This document shows, in pieces, positions 34,736 through 43,639 of a stretch of 64,000 nucleotides of DNA; the first letter of the stretch is position 1; each line of letters begins with the position of its first letter. The stretch comes from an uncultured Bacteroides sp. (GTDB lineage: Bacteria > Bacteroidota > Bacteroidia > Bacteroidales > Bacteroidaceae). The DNA lies in assembly GCF_963677715.1 (NCBI RefSeq), contig NZ_OY782495.1, positions 930,001 through 994,000 of the forward strand, written 5' to 3'. A program made the translations under genes and the position numbers. The notes below the pieces were generated by a model. That model was not told where the DNA came from. It did no database searches and saw only the letters and a program-made list of their open reading frames with translations.

Positions 34736-35908
34736 ATGGCTTGGATGATAAGAGAAGACCACCTTGACCCCGACCAAAGGGAATTTGTCAATGTTGAATC
34801 CAAAAAATCAGGAAATATTTGGGTAAAAGGATTTGCAGGAAGTGGTAAATCTGTTTTACTTATTCATTCCTTGAAAAACATAATTCAAAAAGAACCGAAT
34901 GCCAAAGTTGCGGTTGTGGTTTACACACATTCTCTTATTGATATGTTCAAGACAGGAATGCAAGAACTCAATTTGCCAAGTTCAATTCCTGTAATGACAT
35001 ATATTGAATTTGTCGATAAAAACAGCCAGAACTTTGACTACATTTTTTGCGATGAAGTTCAAGACTTGCCTGCTCGTGTTTTATATGCAATGAATAATAG
35101 AGCAAAAAAAGTAATTGTTGCAGGAGATTCCAACCAATCCATTTACGACACAGACCCACGTTGGCAAGAGCCAGTTGTAAATCCAAGCCAAGTTGGCGAC
35201 ATTATCAATGCAAGAGCATTTTCATTGAATATGATACATCGTTTAACACGAAGCATCATCAATGCTGTTCAAAAGATTTTGCCGTCAATGAACATTTGGG
35301 GAGCAAAAAGAGATTTGACAAAGCAAGACGTAAACATTCGTTTATGCGAAGCATCAAGTGAACAAGAAGAAGTAAAATACATCTATCAGGAAGCTTTAAA
35401 AGGCGCAAATGTTGGTGACACTTCCGTAGTTCTGTTTCCAACAACTAATTCAATTACAAAATTTGCTGATCTTGTGCTGTCAGCAAATGGAAAATCACAA
35501 TGGAGTGAGAAAAAGAACCAATATGGGAAACCCGATTTCGGAGACTTGAACAGACATTTTAGGAGCAACGGAATAAAATTACAGTTCATTGGGAGTGGTT
35601 ACGGAGCGTTGAAAAATGCCGAGCAAAACAAAGAAGTAATTTTAATGACTTATCATAGTTCAAAAGGACTTGACTTTGATAATGTATTTTTGCCTTTTTT
35701 AAACACACATTTTTATTTGCATCCAAGTAATGCAGAAACATTGTTTATGGTGGCAATGACAAGAAGTAGAAAGAATTTGTATCTAACGTATTTCGGTTAC
35801 ACTTACGATTTAGTTGATAAGTTTAAAAGTGAATGTACTGAAATCTCTATTTCAGACATATTAAATCAAAGAACAGCAAATCACACAACGAATAATTTTG
35901 ACTTTTAA
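34736..35908 (+). CDS. Short UvrD/DUF2075-type superfamily 1 helicase-like protein
   Basis: A 390-residue SF1 NTPase. Motifs in order: Walker A GFAGSGKS (32-39), Walker B YIFCDEVQDLP, motif III VAGDSNQSIYD, motif V MTYHSSKGLDFDNVFLP and motif VI VAMTRSRKNLYL. The protein is about half the length of UvrD or Rep and lacks their large 1B/2B inserts, so it may act as an NTP-dependent switch or a minimal helicase. It lies 6 bp after the Hsp70-like gene and 2 bp before the next gene, so the three are one operon. Base use is AT-rich and like its operon partners. Confidence 0.88.
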   Translation: MAWMIREDHLDPDQREFVNVESKKSGNIWVKGFAGSGKSVLLIHSLKNIIQKEPNAKVAVVVYTHSLIDMFKTGMQELNLPSSIPVMTYIEFVDKNSQNFDYIFCDEVQDLPARVLYAMNNRAKKVIVAGDSNQSIYDTDPRWQEPVVNPSQVGDIINARAFSLNMIHRLTRSIINAVQKILPSMNIWGAKRDLTKQDVNIRLCEASSEQEEVKYIYQEALKGANVGDTSVVLFPTTNSITKFADLVLSANGKSQWSEKKNQYGKPDFGDLNRHFRSNGIKLQFIGSGYGALKNAEQNKEVILMTYHSSKGLDFDNVFLPFLNTHFYLHPSNAETLFMVAMTRSRKNLYLTYFGYTYDLVDKFKSECTEISISDILNQRTANHTTNNFDF

Positions 35909-35910
35909 AT

Positions 35911-37431
35911 ATGAAGCATTTTTTAAGTATAGTATTACGAAATTCATTTAATCTGTTTTACAGGTTTGGATATACTTTTATACCTAAATCCCAACTTGTA
36001 GAATTTGACGGCAATATCAATAGTGAAATCCAAGAAAGTATAATTAAGCAATTTAAAACGGTTGCGCCGTTTGAGTATGACGAAGAATACTTAATTCTTC
36101 GTTTGGAAAAAGAAATTGTCAGTGAAAGCGATTTTATTCAATTTGAAATTCAAGATATTATTTCGATCTATCCACTTTCTCAACAAGCAAAAGCGTCTAT
36201 TGAGTCAAAAATCGACCAAAGAATACGACTTGAAAAGCCAATTTTTGAAACCATACTGCCTTTAATAGAAACAGAAATTGAAAACAAAGAAGTTGAAAAG
36301 GCAATTTCGGCACTTTGGAAAATCTGCAAAATTGAAAGTCCATTAGAAAAGTATATCGCTAATATCGGACTTGAAAATATACTTAATGGATTAGAATTCA
36401 GAAAACACGGAACGAAAGCAAACAAAATTCAAAGTGGAAATTATTGGGAATATCTAATTGCTTATGACTACTATCAATACTTTCCAGAAGGTACAATCAG
36501 GTATTTTTATCAATTGGGAGAAGTTTTTAGCTATTTCAAAGGCAAAACTGACGGAATTGAAGGGACAAAAATTGAAGATACATTAAAGCAAATAGGAAGT
36601 GGGAATTTTGAGCAGATTCTACAAAGATTTAATCAAAATTCTTTGCCACCGAGTTTTATTGAAACAATGAATGAAATAGGAAAATCCGAATTTAACCCAA
36701 TAATTGTTTCCGTATTATTTCTCAAATGGAAAGCGGATTTAAGTAGTCAAGATATTGACATTTTAAATTCGTCTGTATTTCATAAAGGAAACATTGTTTT
36801 TATTGACAAATTCCCTACCGAAGTAAGATTAGCACTAATTCTTTTAGGTGCATTTTTCGGTTTTCGTAAATTCTATGACAATTATTATGAAGCATTGAAC
36901 TTGCGTTTTTATAAAGACTTTAAAGAGCCTCAAAAACAAACCGAAAAAGAAGAACCACAAGAACCCCAAGAAAAGGTTGATACGATTTTGGAAACTGACA
37001 ATTCAGTTAAAACAGTTACCGAAGAAGAACAAGTAAAAGAAAAACAAACCGAAACTAAGGACGAAGAAATAGCAACTGAAACAACATCAGTTGAAGAACC
37101 TATTTTAGACGAAAAAACGGAAATATTGTCAAAAGAAAAACAGACTGAAATAATAGCTGAAAAACAAAGCGACATCTCTAATGCTCAACAAGACGATAAT
37201 AAGGAAGTTATTTCTGTCATTACCAGCCAATACATAAAAATCATTGAGCAAGAACTTAGCCACAAACCAGAAGTGAAATTGTCAGATATTGCTAAAACGA
37301 TAAAAGAAAAGACAGGAAAAGAACTTAATGTTGGAGATGTTGAAGGGGTAGCCAAACAAATGAACGGAATTGATATATTCAAAATACGAGGAGCCAAGGC
37401 CATTAGAATATCAGCAAAGTTTTTCGATTAA
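35911..37431 (+). CDS. Hypothetical protein, third gene of the Hsp70-helicase operon
   Basis: A 506-residue protein I do not recognise. Residues 1-~345 are a mixed, mostly helical domain with no familiar motif; ~345-430 is a highly charged low-complexity linker rich in Glu, Lys, Gln and Thr; the last ~70 residues (YIKIIEQELSHKPEVKLSDIAKTIKEKT) form a small helical domain that looks like a winged helix. There is no signal or membrane segment. It starts 2 bp after the helicase gene, so the three proteins probably work together, perhaps with this one as sensor or effector adaptor. It ends 210 bp before att copy C. Confidence 0.7.
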   Translation: MKHFLSIVLRNSFNLFYRFGYTFIPKSQLVEFDGNINSEIQESIIKQFKTVAPFEYDEEYLILRLEKEIVSESDFIQFEIQDIISIYPLSQQAKASIESKIDQRIRLEKPIFETILPLIETEIENKEVEKAISALWKICKIESPLEKYIANIGLENILNGLEFRKHGTKANKIQSGNYWEYLIAYDYYQYFPEGTIRYFYQLGEVFSYFKGKTDGIEGTKIEDTLKQIGSGNFEQILQRFNQNSLPPSFIETMNEIGKSEFNPIIVSVLFLKWKADLSSQDIDILNSSVFHKGNIVFIDKFPTEVRLALILLGAFFGFRKFYDNYYEALNLRFYKDFKEPQKQTEKEEPQEPQEKVDTILETDNSVKTVTEEEQVKEKQTETKDEEIATETTSVEEPILDEKTEILSKEKQTEIIAEKQSDISNAQQDDNKEVISVITSQYIKIIEQELSHKPEVKLSDIAKTIKEKTGKELNVGDVEGVAKQMNGIDIFKIRGAKAIRISAKFFD

Positions 37432-37572
37432 ATCTAATTTATTATTGTATACATTTGGGCTTATCAACCTTACATTCACTTTATTGTCAACAATAAATCT
37501 ACTTTGTGTGCATGATGAAGTTGAATTGCAACACTTTTACGGGAGCCAGCTTTCCACATATCCAAAAACAAA

Positions 37573-37598
37573 ACACCCAACTTTACATTCTTGGGTGT
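37573..37598 (-). terminator. Hairpin downstream of tRNA-Ser, within the end of element Y
   Basis: ACACCCAA (37573-37580) and TTGGGTGT (37591-37598) flank a 10-nt loop. On the minus strand the stem is followed by TTTTGTTTTTGG, so it can end transcription of the tRNA gene. Confidence 0.5.
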
Positions 37599-37610
37599 AA
37601 AATCGGGTGT
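37593..37610 (+). repeat. Arm-like repeat pair of element Y, right end
   Basis: GGGTGT (37593-37598), AAAATC, GGGTGT (37605-37610): the same pair and spacing as at 24591-24608, 32 bp inside att copy C. Confidence 0.6.
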
Positions 37611-37641
37611 TTGTCTTGTAACTCCTTGATTTTCAAGGATA

Positions 37642-37657
37642 TCAGCGGAGAGATAGG
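37642..37657. repeat. att core copy C, inside the 3' end of tRNA-Ser
   Basis: TCAGCGGAGAGATAGG differs from copies A and B by one base (T for G at 37654). Twelve of its bases belong to the acceptor stem and T-arm side of tRNA-Ser, the usual target of this class of element; the gene is kept intact. Confidence 0.75.
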
Positions 37658-37730
37658 GATTCGAACCCCAGGAACCTCGCAGTTCAACGGTTTTCAAGAC
37701 CGCCGCAATCGACCACTCTGCCATCTCTCC
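37646..37730 (-). tRNA. tRNA-Ser(UGA)
   Basis: The minus strand folds into an 85-nt type II tRNA: acceptor stem GGAGAGA/TCTCTCC, D-arm, anticodon loop CTTGAAA (anticodon TGA) in stem CGGT/ACCG, a long variable arm, and T-arm GGGGTTCGAATCCC with discriminator G. CCA is not encoded. It is the integration target of element Y and formerly of element X. Confidence 0.95.
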
Positions 37731-37768
37731 AATACTGTTCTTTTAGGTGCTTTCCGTTGAAAGCGGTG

Positions 37769-37799
37769 CAAAGGTACGAATGATTTTTAATTATGCAAA
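37769..37799 (-). promoter_or_regulatory. Promoter of tRNA-Ser
   Basis: On the minus strand: TTTG (37799-37796), 19-bp spacer, TACCTTTG (37776-37769). It is a full consensus Bacteroides promoter, with the start site about 33 nt before the mature tRNA 5' end. Confidence 0.8.
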
Positions 37800-37930
37800 C
37801 ATTCTTCGTTATTTTTCAGCAAATAATCGTATTTTTGCAGTGCAAAGTGATAGCAGAAAACAGGTATAGGCTCTCAAAACAGAGAATAAAGCCTTGTAAA
37901 TTAAGTATATAGATAAACAGACTAACCCAG

Positions 37931-40441
37931 ATGATATATCCTCAGAATTTTGAGCAAAAAATAGGTTTCGACCAAATCAGACAATTATTGCAAGAGAAAT
38001 GCCTCAGTCCCCTTGGCGAAGAGAGGGTGGCGGGCATGGACTTTTCTGATCGTTTTGAAGTGGTGGAAGAAAGGCTGAATCAGCTTACGGAGTTTGTGCG
38101 CATCATTCGGGAGGAGGAAGGATTTCCGGATCAGTTCTTCTTTGACGTGCGTCCGTCGCTAAAGCGGGTACGAATAGAAGGGTTGTATATGGATGAGCAG
38201 GAGTTATTCGACTTGCGCCGCTCACTGGAAACGATCAGAAACATTGTAAGGTTTCTGCAACACCAAGATGAGGACGAGGAATCGAACTCACCCTACCCCA
38301 ACCTGAGGAAGTTGGCAGGAGATATCGCTGTGTTTCCGCAATTAATTACGAAAATCGACGGTATACTAAACAAGTATGGCAAGATAAAGGATAATGCTTC
38401 TACGGATTTGGCACGTATCCGCAAAGAGTTGGCTGGTACGATAAGTGGCATTTCCCGTTCGCTGAACGGCATTCTGCGCAGTGCGCAGTCGGAGGGCTAT
38501 GTGGACAAGGATGTGACGCCAACCATGCGAGACGGGCGTCTGGTAATTCCGGTGGCTCCGGGCTTGAAACGGAAAATCAAGGGTATCGTGCATGATGAGT
38601 CGGCCAGTGGAAAGACGGTGTTTATTGAACCTGCCGAGGTGGTGGAGGCAAACAACCGTGTACGCGAGCTGGAGGGGGAAGAGCGACGGGAAATTATCCG
38701 TATTTTGACGGAATTCTCGAACACACTGCGCCCTTCGATAGACGATATTTTGCAATCGTATGAGTTTCTGGCGGAGATTGATTTCATTCGTGCAAAGAGT
38801 TACTTTGCCATACAGACGAATGGATTGAAACCTGCTTTGGAGAATGAACAACTGCTGGACTGGACAATGGCGGTGCATCCGCTTTTGCAGCTGTCGCTTG
38901 CCAAACATGGCAAGAAGGTGGTGCCGCTGGACATAGAGCTGAATACGAAACAACGAATACTGATCATATCGGGCCCTAATGCGGGTGGCAAGTCGGTATG
39001 CCTCAAAACGGTGGGCTTGCTGCAATACATGTTGCAATGCGGCATGCTTATTCCCATGCACGAACGCAGCCATGCGGGCATCTTCGGCAGTATCTTTATT
39101 GATATAGGCGATGAGCAATCCATCGAAGATGACTTGAGCACCTACTCGTCTCATCTGACCAACATGAAGATGATGATGAAGGGGTGCGACGAACGCAGCC
39201 TCATCTTGATTGATGAATTTGGCGGAGGCACGGAGCCGCAGATAGGTGGTGCCATTGCGGAGTCGGTTTTAAAACGTTTCAACCAAAAGCTGACTTTTGG
39301 CGTAATCACCACGCATTATCAGAATCTGAAGCACTTTGCCGAGAATCACGAGGGGGTGGTGAACGGGGCGATGCTGTATGACAGGCACGTGATGCAGGCG
39401 TTGTTTCAGTTGCAGATAGGCAATCCGGGCAGCTCGTTTGCGGTAGAGATAGCTCGCAAGATTGGTTTGCCCGAAGATGTGATAGCCGATGCGTCGGAGA
39501 TTGTGGGCAGTGAATACATCAGCGCAGATAAATATTTGCAAGACATTGTGCGCGACAAGCGTTATTGGGAGGGCAAACGGCAAACCATCCGTCAGCGCGA
39601 GAAGCAGATGGAGGAAACCATCGCCCGCTACGAAACCGAAATGGAAGAACTTCACAAATCTCGCAAAGAGATTATCCGGCAGGCCAAAGAGGAGGCGGAA
39701 CATTTGCTGCAAGAATCGAATGCGAAGATAGAAAACACCATCCGCACCATTAAGGAAGCGCAAGCCGACAAGGAAAAAACCCGCCAGGCGAGGCAGGAGC
39801 TTACCGATTTTAAAGAGTCGGTAGAGAAACTAACGGTCAAGGAGAAGGAAGACCGGGTGGCGCAACAGATGGAGAAGCTTCTCCGTAAACAGGAGCGAAA
39901 GGCTTTACCCCGCCCCGTAAAAGCAGGTGAAAAGAGAGAACAAACGCCGCCTGTTAAGCCTAAAACGGTAGCTATTGAAGTAGGTAGCTATGTAAAGATG
40001 AAAGGGCAAACTACCATAGGGCAAGTGCTCGAGGTTAATGGCAAGAATGCTGTGGTGGCTTTTGGCAGTATAAAAACAACGGTGAAACTGGAGCGGTTGG
40101 AGAGTACGAATGGAACTCCTCCTCAGAAACAGGAGTTTGCAAAAAGTTCATTTGTCAGTAGCCAAACGCAAGACGAAATGTACGAAAAGAAACTAAACTT
40201 TAAGCAAGACATTGATGTGCGTGGCATGCGTGGAGACGAGGCACTTCAGGCAGTGATGTATTTCATTGATGATGCCATTTTGGTGGGCATGGCCAGAGTG
40301 CGTATTTTGCATGGCACGGGCACGGGCATCTTGCGCAAACTGATTCGCCAATACCTTGACACGCTATCGGGCATTAAGCATTTTGAAGACGAACATGTAC
40401 AGTTTGGAGGGTCGGGCGTTACTGTTGTAGACTTAGCGTAA
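37931..40441 (+). CDS. mutS2: MutS2 ATPase/endonuclease
   Basis: An 836-residue MutS-family protein without the mismatch-reading domain. It has the lever/core region, the ATPase with Walker A ISGPNAGGKSVCLKTVG and Walker B LILIDEFGGGTEPQIGG, a long coiled coil (about 515-640) and a C-terminal Smr nuclease domain (DVRGMRGDEALQAV ... RILHGTGTGILRKLI). MutS2 limits homologous recombination and, in some bacteria, rescues collided ribosomes. It is core genome and forms the conserved right flank of the tRNA-Ser hotspot. A TATTTTTG -7 box at 37830-37837 probably drives it. Confidence 0.95.
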   Translation: MIYPQNFEQKIGFDQIRQLLQEKCLSPLGEERVAGMDFSDRFEVVEERLNQLTEFVRIIREEEGFPDQFFFDVRPSLKRVRIEGLYMDEQELFDLRRSLETIRNIVRFLQHQDEDEESNSPYPNLRKLAGDIAVFPQLITKIDGILNKYGKIKDNASTDLARIRKELAGTISGISRSLNGILRSAQSEGYVDKDVTPTMRDGRLVIPVAPGLKRKIKGIVHDESASGKTVFIEPAEVVEANNRVRELEGEERREIIRILTEFSNTLRPSIDDILQSYEFLAEIDFIRAKSYFAIQTNGLKPALENEQLLDWTMAVHPLLQLSLAKHGKKVVPLDIELNTKQRILIISGPNAGGKSVCLKTVGLLQYMLQCGMLIPMHERSHAGIFGSIFIDIGDEQSIEDDLSTYSSHLTNMKMMMKGCDERSLILIDEFGGGTEPQIGGAIAESVLKRFNQKLTFGVITTHYQNLKHFAENHEGVVNGAMLYDRHVMQALFQLQIGNPGSSFAVEIARKIGLPEDVIADASEIVGSEYISADKYLQDIVRDKRYWEGKRQTIRQREKQMEETIARYETEMEELHKSRKEIIRQAKEEAEHLLQESNAKIENTIRTIKEAQADKEKTRQARQELTDFKESVEKLTVKEKEDRVAQQMEKLLRKQERKALPRPVKAGEKREQTPPVKPKTVAIEVGSYVKMKGQTTIGQVLEVNGKNAVVAFGSIKTTVKLERLESTNGTPPQKQEFAKSSFVSSQTQDEMYEKKLNFKQDIDVRGMRGDEALQAVMYFIDDAILVGMARVRILHGTGTGILRKLIRQYLDTLSGIKHFEDEHVQFGGSGVTVVDLA

Positions 40442-40464
40442 ACGCAAAGAATAAAGGCAAAGAC

Positions 40465-40494
40465 TTGTTCAAGTCGGTAAAATCATTACTTTTG
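40465..40494 (+). promoter_or_regulatory. Promoter of corA
   Basis: TTG (40465-40467), 19-bp spacer, TACTTTTG (40487-40494) fit the Bacteroides consensus; the corA start is 27 bp downstream. Confidence 0.6.
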
Positions 40495-40520
40495 TTTTAG
40501 TTAATTAAGGGAAATAGAAA

Positions 40521-41558
40521 ATGAGAAATAATCTGCTAAGCGAAAAGCTGGTATATACAGGGGAGAGCAAAACACCAACCCATTTGCATTTATGCAGCTA
40601 TAACGATAAAGAGTTGCAAGAGGTCACAGGCGACACATTTGCTTCCATTGCTCCTAAACTGGCGGATAAACGCATTAACTGGCTGCAAGTGCACGGGCTG
40701 AAGAACACGGAGTCTATCCGCGAAATATGCAATCATTTCAATATCAGTTTCCTTGTTTTGCAAGATATCTTAAACTCAAAACATCCCACCAAAATAGAGG
40801 AGCACGACGATTACACGGTGCTCATCTCCAAGCTTTTTTCTCTGTCGGATGAGGGTGATGAACTTGACCAGCAACAACTTTGTATCATTCAAGGCAACAA
40901 CTTCGTTCTTACTTTTCTCGAAAACGAAACGAATTTCTTTGACGACGTAACAAATGCCATCACAAACAATATTCTCAAGATTCGCGACAAGCAGAGTGAT
41001 TACCTGATGAGTGTATTGCTCAACAGCGTGATGGGTAACTACATTTCTGTTGTTTCGGGCATAGATGATGCGTTGGAAGATCTGGAAGAAAACCTGTTGA
41101 TCATCAACAATAAGCATGACATCGGAGCACGCATACAAAGCTTGCGCCGGCAGTATATGCTCATAAAAAAATCGGTATTGCCGCTAAAGGAGCAATACGT
41201 AAAGCTGCTTCGCTCGGAAAACGAAATGATGCACAAGGTGAACCGCCCTTTCTTTAACGATGTGAACGATCATTTACAGTTTGTGTTGCAAACAATAGAT
41301 ATTTGTCGTGAAACGCTGTCGTCATTGGTCGATTTATATATATCGAACAACGACTTGCGGATGAATGACATTATGAAACGCCTCACAATTGTTTCGACCA
41401 TCTTTATTCCGCTTACCTTCCTGGTCGGCGTTTGGGGCATGAACTTTCATGTGATGCCCGAACTAAACTGGCGATACGGATACCTCATGGCATGGATAGT
41501 AATGCTTATAATCGGAGGAATGGTTTATTGGTATTTGAAAAAGAAGAAATGGCATTAA
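40521..41558 (+). CDS. corA: CorA-family magnesium/cobalt transporter
   Basis: A 345-residue inner-membrane channel. The long cytoplasmic N-terminal domain (1-~285) is followed by two membrane helices (about 290-310 and 325-342); the signature GMN of the pore is in GVWGMNFHVMPEL just after the first. Homopentamers of CorA take up Mg2+ passively. The length matches the family. It is monocistronic with its own promoter. Confidence 0.94.
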   Translation: MRNNLLSEKLVYTGESKTPTHLHLCSYNDKELQEVTGDTFASIAPKLADKRINWLQVHGLKNTESIREICNHFNISFLVLQDILNSKHPTKIEEHDDYTVLISKLFSLSDEGDELDQQQLCIIQGNNFVLTFLENETNFFDDVTNAITNNILKIRDKQSDYLMSVLLNSVMGNYISVVSGIDDALEDLEENLLIINNKHDIGARIQSLRRQYMLIKKSVLPLKEQYVKLLRSENEMMHKVNRPFFNDVNDHLQFVLQTIDICRETLSSLVDLYISNNDLRMNDIMKRLTIVSTIFIPLTFLVGVWGMNFHVMPELNWRYGYLMAWIVMLIIGGMVYWYLKKKKWH

Positions 41559-41631
41559 CTTATCTCTAAACGGGGCTATGCCCTGCAATTAAAACAATTT
41601 CTAAAGGATAACAGTACAAATTACGAATTCA

Positions 41632-42840
41632 ATGAAATCAATCAAAGAACTATATCGCATCGGCACAGGGCCATCGAGCAGCCACACCATGGGCCCGCGA
41701 AAGGCTGCCGAAATATTTATAGAAAGACATCCTGATGCTGCCTCTTTCAAGGTAACACTATACGGAAGCCTTGCCGCAACAGGGAAAGGACACATGACGG
41801 ATGTAGCCATTAACGATACCCTGCAACCCGTTGCTCCAGTTGAGATTGTGTGGCAGCCCAAAGTATTCCTCCCCTTCCATCCCAACGGAATGACATTCGC
41901 CGCTTTTGATGAAAAGCAGAAATTGGTAGATAACTGGACAGTATATAGCATTGGCGGCGGAGCGTTGGCTGAAAGCAAAGAGCAATCTTCCATCGAGAGT
42001 AAGGATGTGTATGAAATGAATCATATGACCGATATTCTGAATTGGTGCGAACATAGCGGAAAAAGTTATTGGGAATACGTAAAAGAGTGCGAAGAAGAGG
42101 ACTTATGGGACTACTTGGAAGTAGTGTGGAACACCATGAAGGCTGCTATTCAGAGAGGACTGGAAGAGGAAGGTGTTTTGCCCGGCCCGCTCAACCTGCG
42201 AAGAAAGGCTTCTACTTACTATATCCGGGCCACCGGATACAAGGAATCTTTACGCTCACGAGGATTAGTGTTTGCTTATGCCTTGGCCGTGAGCGAAGAG
42301 AATGCTTCGGGCGGAAAAATTGTAACTGCGCCTACATGTGGTTCATGCGGGGTGGTTCCGGCAGTGCTTTATCATTTGCACAAAAGTCGCGAATTTAGTG
42401 ATATCAGAATTCTGCGTGCTCTGGCCACAGCGGGTTTGTTTGGTAATATTGTGAAGTACAACGCTTCCATTTCGGGTGCTGAAGTTGGTTGTCAGGGCGA
42501 AGTAGGTGTAGCTTGTGCTATGGCTTCGGCAGCAGCCAATCAGCTGTTTGGCGGCAGCCCCGCACAAACAGAATATGCGGCAGAAATGGGTTTGGAGCAT
42601 CATCTTGGCATGACGTGCGACCCTGTATGCGGCTTGGTACAAATTCCCTGCATAGAAAGAAATGCATACGCTGCTGCCCGTGCGCTCGATGCCAACATCT
42701 ATGCTTCGTTCACCGACGGCATCCATAGGGTATCGTTCGACAAAGTGGTGCAAGTGATGAAACAAACCGGACACGACCTGCCATCGCTCTACAAAGAAAC
42801 CAGCGAAGGTGGATTGGCCAAAGACTACAAACAGATGTAG
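41632..42840 (+). CDS. sdaA: L-serine ammonia-lyase, iron-sulfur type, single chain
   Basis: A 402-residue enzyme converting L-serine to pyruvate and ammonia. It fuses the beta-type domain (1-~150, with GPSSSHTMGPRKAA) and the alpha-type domain (about 165-400). The cysteines expected to bind the [4Fe-4S] cluster are in TAPTCGSCG and CDPVCGLVQIPC. The enzyme is oxygen-sensitive, fitting an anaerobe. It converges with the next gene, 17 bp away. Confidence 0.95.
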   Translation: MKSIKELYRIGTGPSSSHTMGPRKAAEIFIERHPDAASFKVTLYGSLAATGKGHMTDVAINDTLQPVAPVEIVWQPKVFLPFHPNGMTFAAFDEKQKLVDNWTVYSIGGGALAESKEQSSIESKDVYEMNHMTDILNWCEHSGKSYWEYVKECEEEDLWDYLEVVWNTMKAAIQRGLEEEGVLPGPLNLRRKASTYYIRATGYKESLRSRGLVFAYALAVSEENASGGKIVTAPTCGSCGVVPAVLYHLHKSREFSDIRILRALATAGLFGNIVKYNASISGAEVGCQGEVGVACAMASAAANQLFGGSPAQTEYAAEMGLEHHLGMTCDPVCGLVQIPCIERNAYAAARALDANIYASFTDGIHRVSFDKVVQVMKQTGHDLPSLYKETSEGGLAKDYKQM

Positions 42841-42857
42841 CTCTTGAAGCAGTATTA

Positions 42858-43406
42858 TTAAATACTATCTTCGGGATATGCATCTTCCATCTGTTCGTCT
42901 TTAACCATCGACATTTTACCGTCGGCAGTGATGGTAATGGAAACGGGGACATATAAGTCCGTCTGCGGATAGGAAACGCTGGCAGCAAAAACAATGCCTT
43001 GAGGAGTGGTTTTATCATAAACCATTCCTTCTAAAATAGATTTAGAAAGAAAATCCTCATCGACAACGGATACAAAACTATTCTTGGTAAATGTTTTATT
43101 GAAAACAGATTCATTGCCACGAGTTAGTTTAAGAACAATTTGATTATCAACATAAACATCGCCCAACTCACTGGCAACATGAGGTAGCGACTCGTCGGGC
43201 GTACACGAAAGAGAATAGTGATACTCCTTACCCTTGTACTTAATATTCTGCTCGCTTTTAGAGACCGGCATACGCTGCAATCCGCGAGCATCAATACTAT
43301 CTTGCACCAACACCAACCTAGCTTCTTTTTGGTCATCTTTTTTAGCTGAGCACGCCACGAATGCCGTCACCATGGGCAAAAGAAGCAGATAACTAATCTT
43401 TTTCAT
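42858..43406 (-). CDS. DUF4738-like lipoprotein
   Basis: A 182-residue lipoprotein: signal peptide with lipobox VACSAKK, Cys19. The mature part resembles DUF4738, a Bacteroidales family of unknown function with a beta-rich fold (YKGKEYHYSLSCTPDESLPHVASELG). It should be anchored in the outer or inner membrane facing the periplasm. It stands between sdaA (convergent) and the DUF4890 gene, with a strong terminator upstream of it. Confidence 0.72.
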   Translation of the reverse strand: MKKISYLLLLPMVTAFVACSAKKDDQKEARLVLVQDSIDARGLQRMPVSKSEQNIKYKGKEYHYSLSCTPDESLPHVASELGDVYVDNQIVLKLTRGNESVFNKTFTKNSFVSVVDEDFLSKSILEGMVYDKTTPQGIVFAASVSYPQTDLYVPVSITITADGKMSMVKDEQMEDAYPEDSI

Positions 43407-43517
43407 GTAGATACGTTATTAATAATCACTAGCAAAGGAACAAAAAGAGAAAGAAATACACAAGAAAAAAAAGCTTTTTCCTTACCGACAGAAGAATACT
43501 ATTTCTTATATAAAAAA

Positions 43518-43567
43518 GTGGTTAACGCAATTGTGTATTTATAAAGCAGACACAATACGTTAACCAC
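43518..43567 (-). terminator. Intrinsic terminator of the DUF4890 gene
   Basis: The inverted repeat GTGGTTAACG...CGTTAACCAC, with extension to TTGTGT/ACACAA, lies 73 bp after the DUF4890 stop. On the minus strand it is followed by TTTTTTA, the expected U-tract. Confidence 0.8.
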
Positions 43568-43639
43568 ACAAATGAAAGTTGTTAATAAAACACGTTGGTT
43601 AATCCTTAAAAAAAATCTAACCTGAAAAAGTTCCTTTAT

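Larger units (their letters stand above)
24456..37657. mobile_element. Integrative mobilisable element Y (NBU-like) in tRNA-Ser
   Basis: A 13.2-kb element between att copies B and C, the latter being the 3' end of tRNA-Ser(UGA). Gene order is recombinase, DUF1016 nuclease, RteC-like protein, DUF3853 protein, RepA-like ATPase, primase-like protein, oriT candidate and MobV relaxase, which is the plan of Bacteroides mobilisable units such as NBU1 and NBU2; NBU2 is known to use tRNA-Ser. The cargo is a three-gene Hsp70-helicase operon. Arm-like repeats GGGTGT-N6-GGGTGT sit near both ends. It lacks conjugation genes and would move with a helper element. Confidence 0.82.

Noticed and set aside
34736-35908. 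Reading the short helicase as a truncated UvrD pseudogene
   Set aside because: All SF1 motifs from Walker A to motif VI are present in order, and start and stop fit the operon, so it is a complete minimal protein.
38366-39154. 262-residue open frame antisense to mutS2
   Set aside because: It is a shadow of a strongly conserved gene; composition (His/Arg/Leu-rich) is typical of antisense frames.
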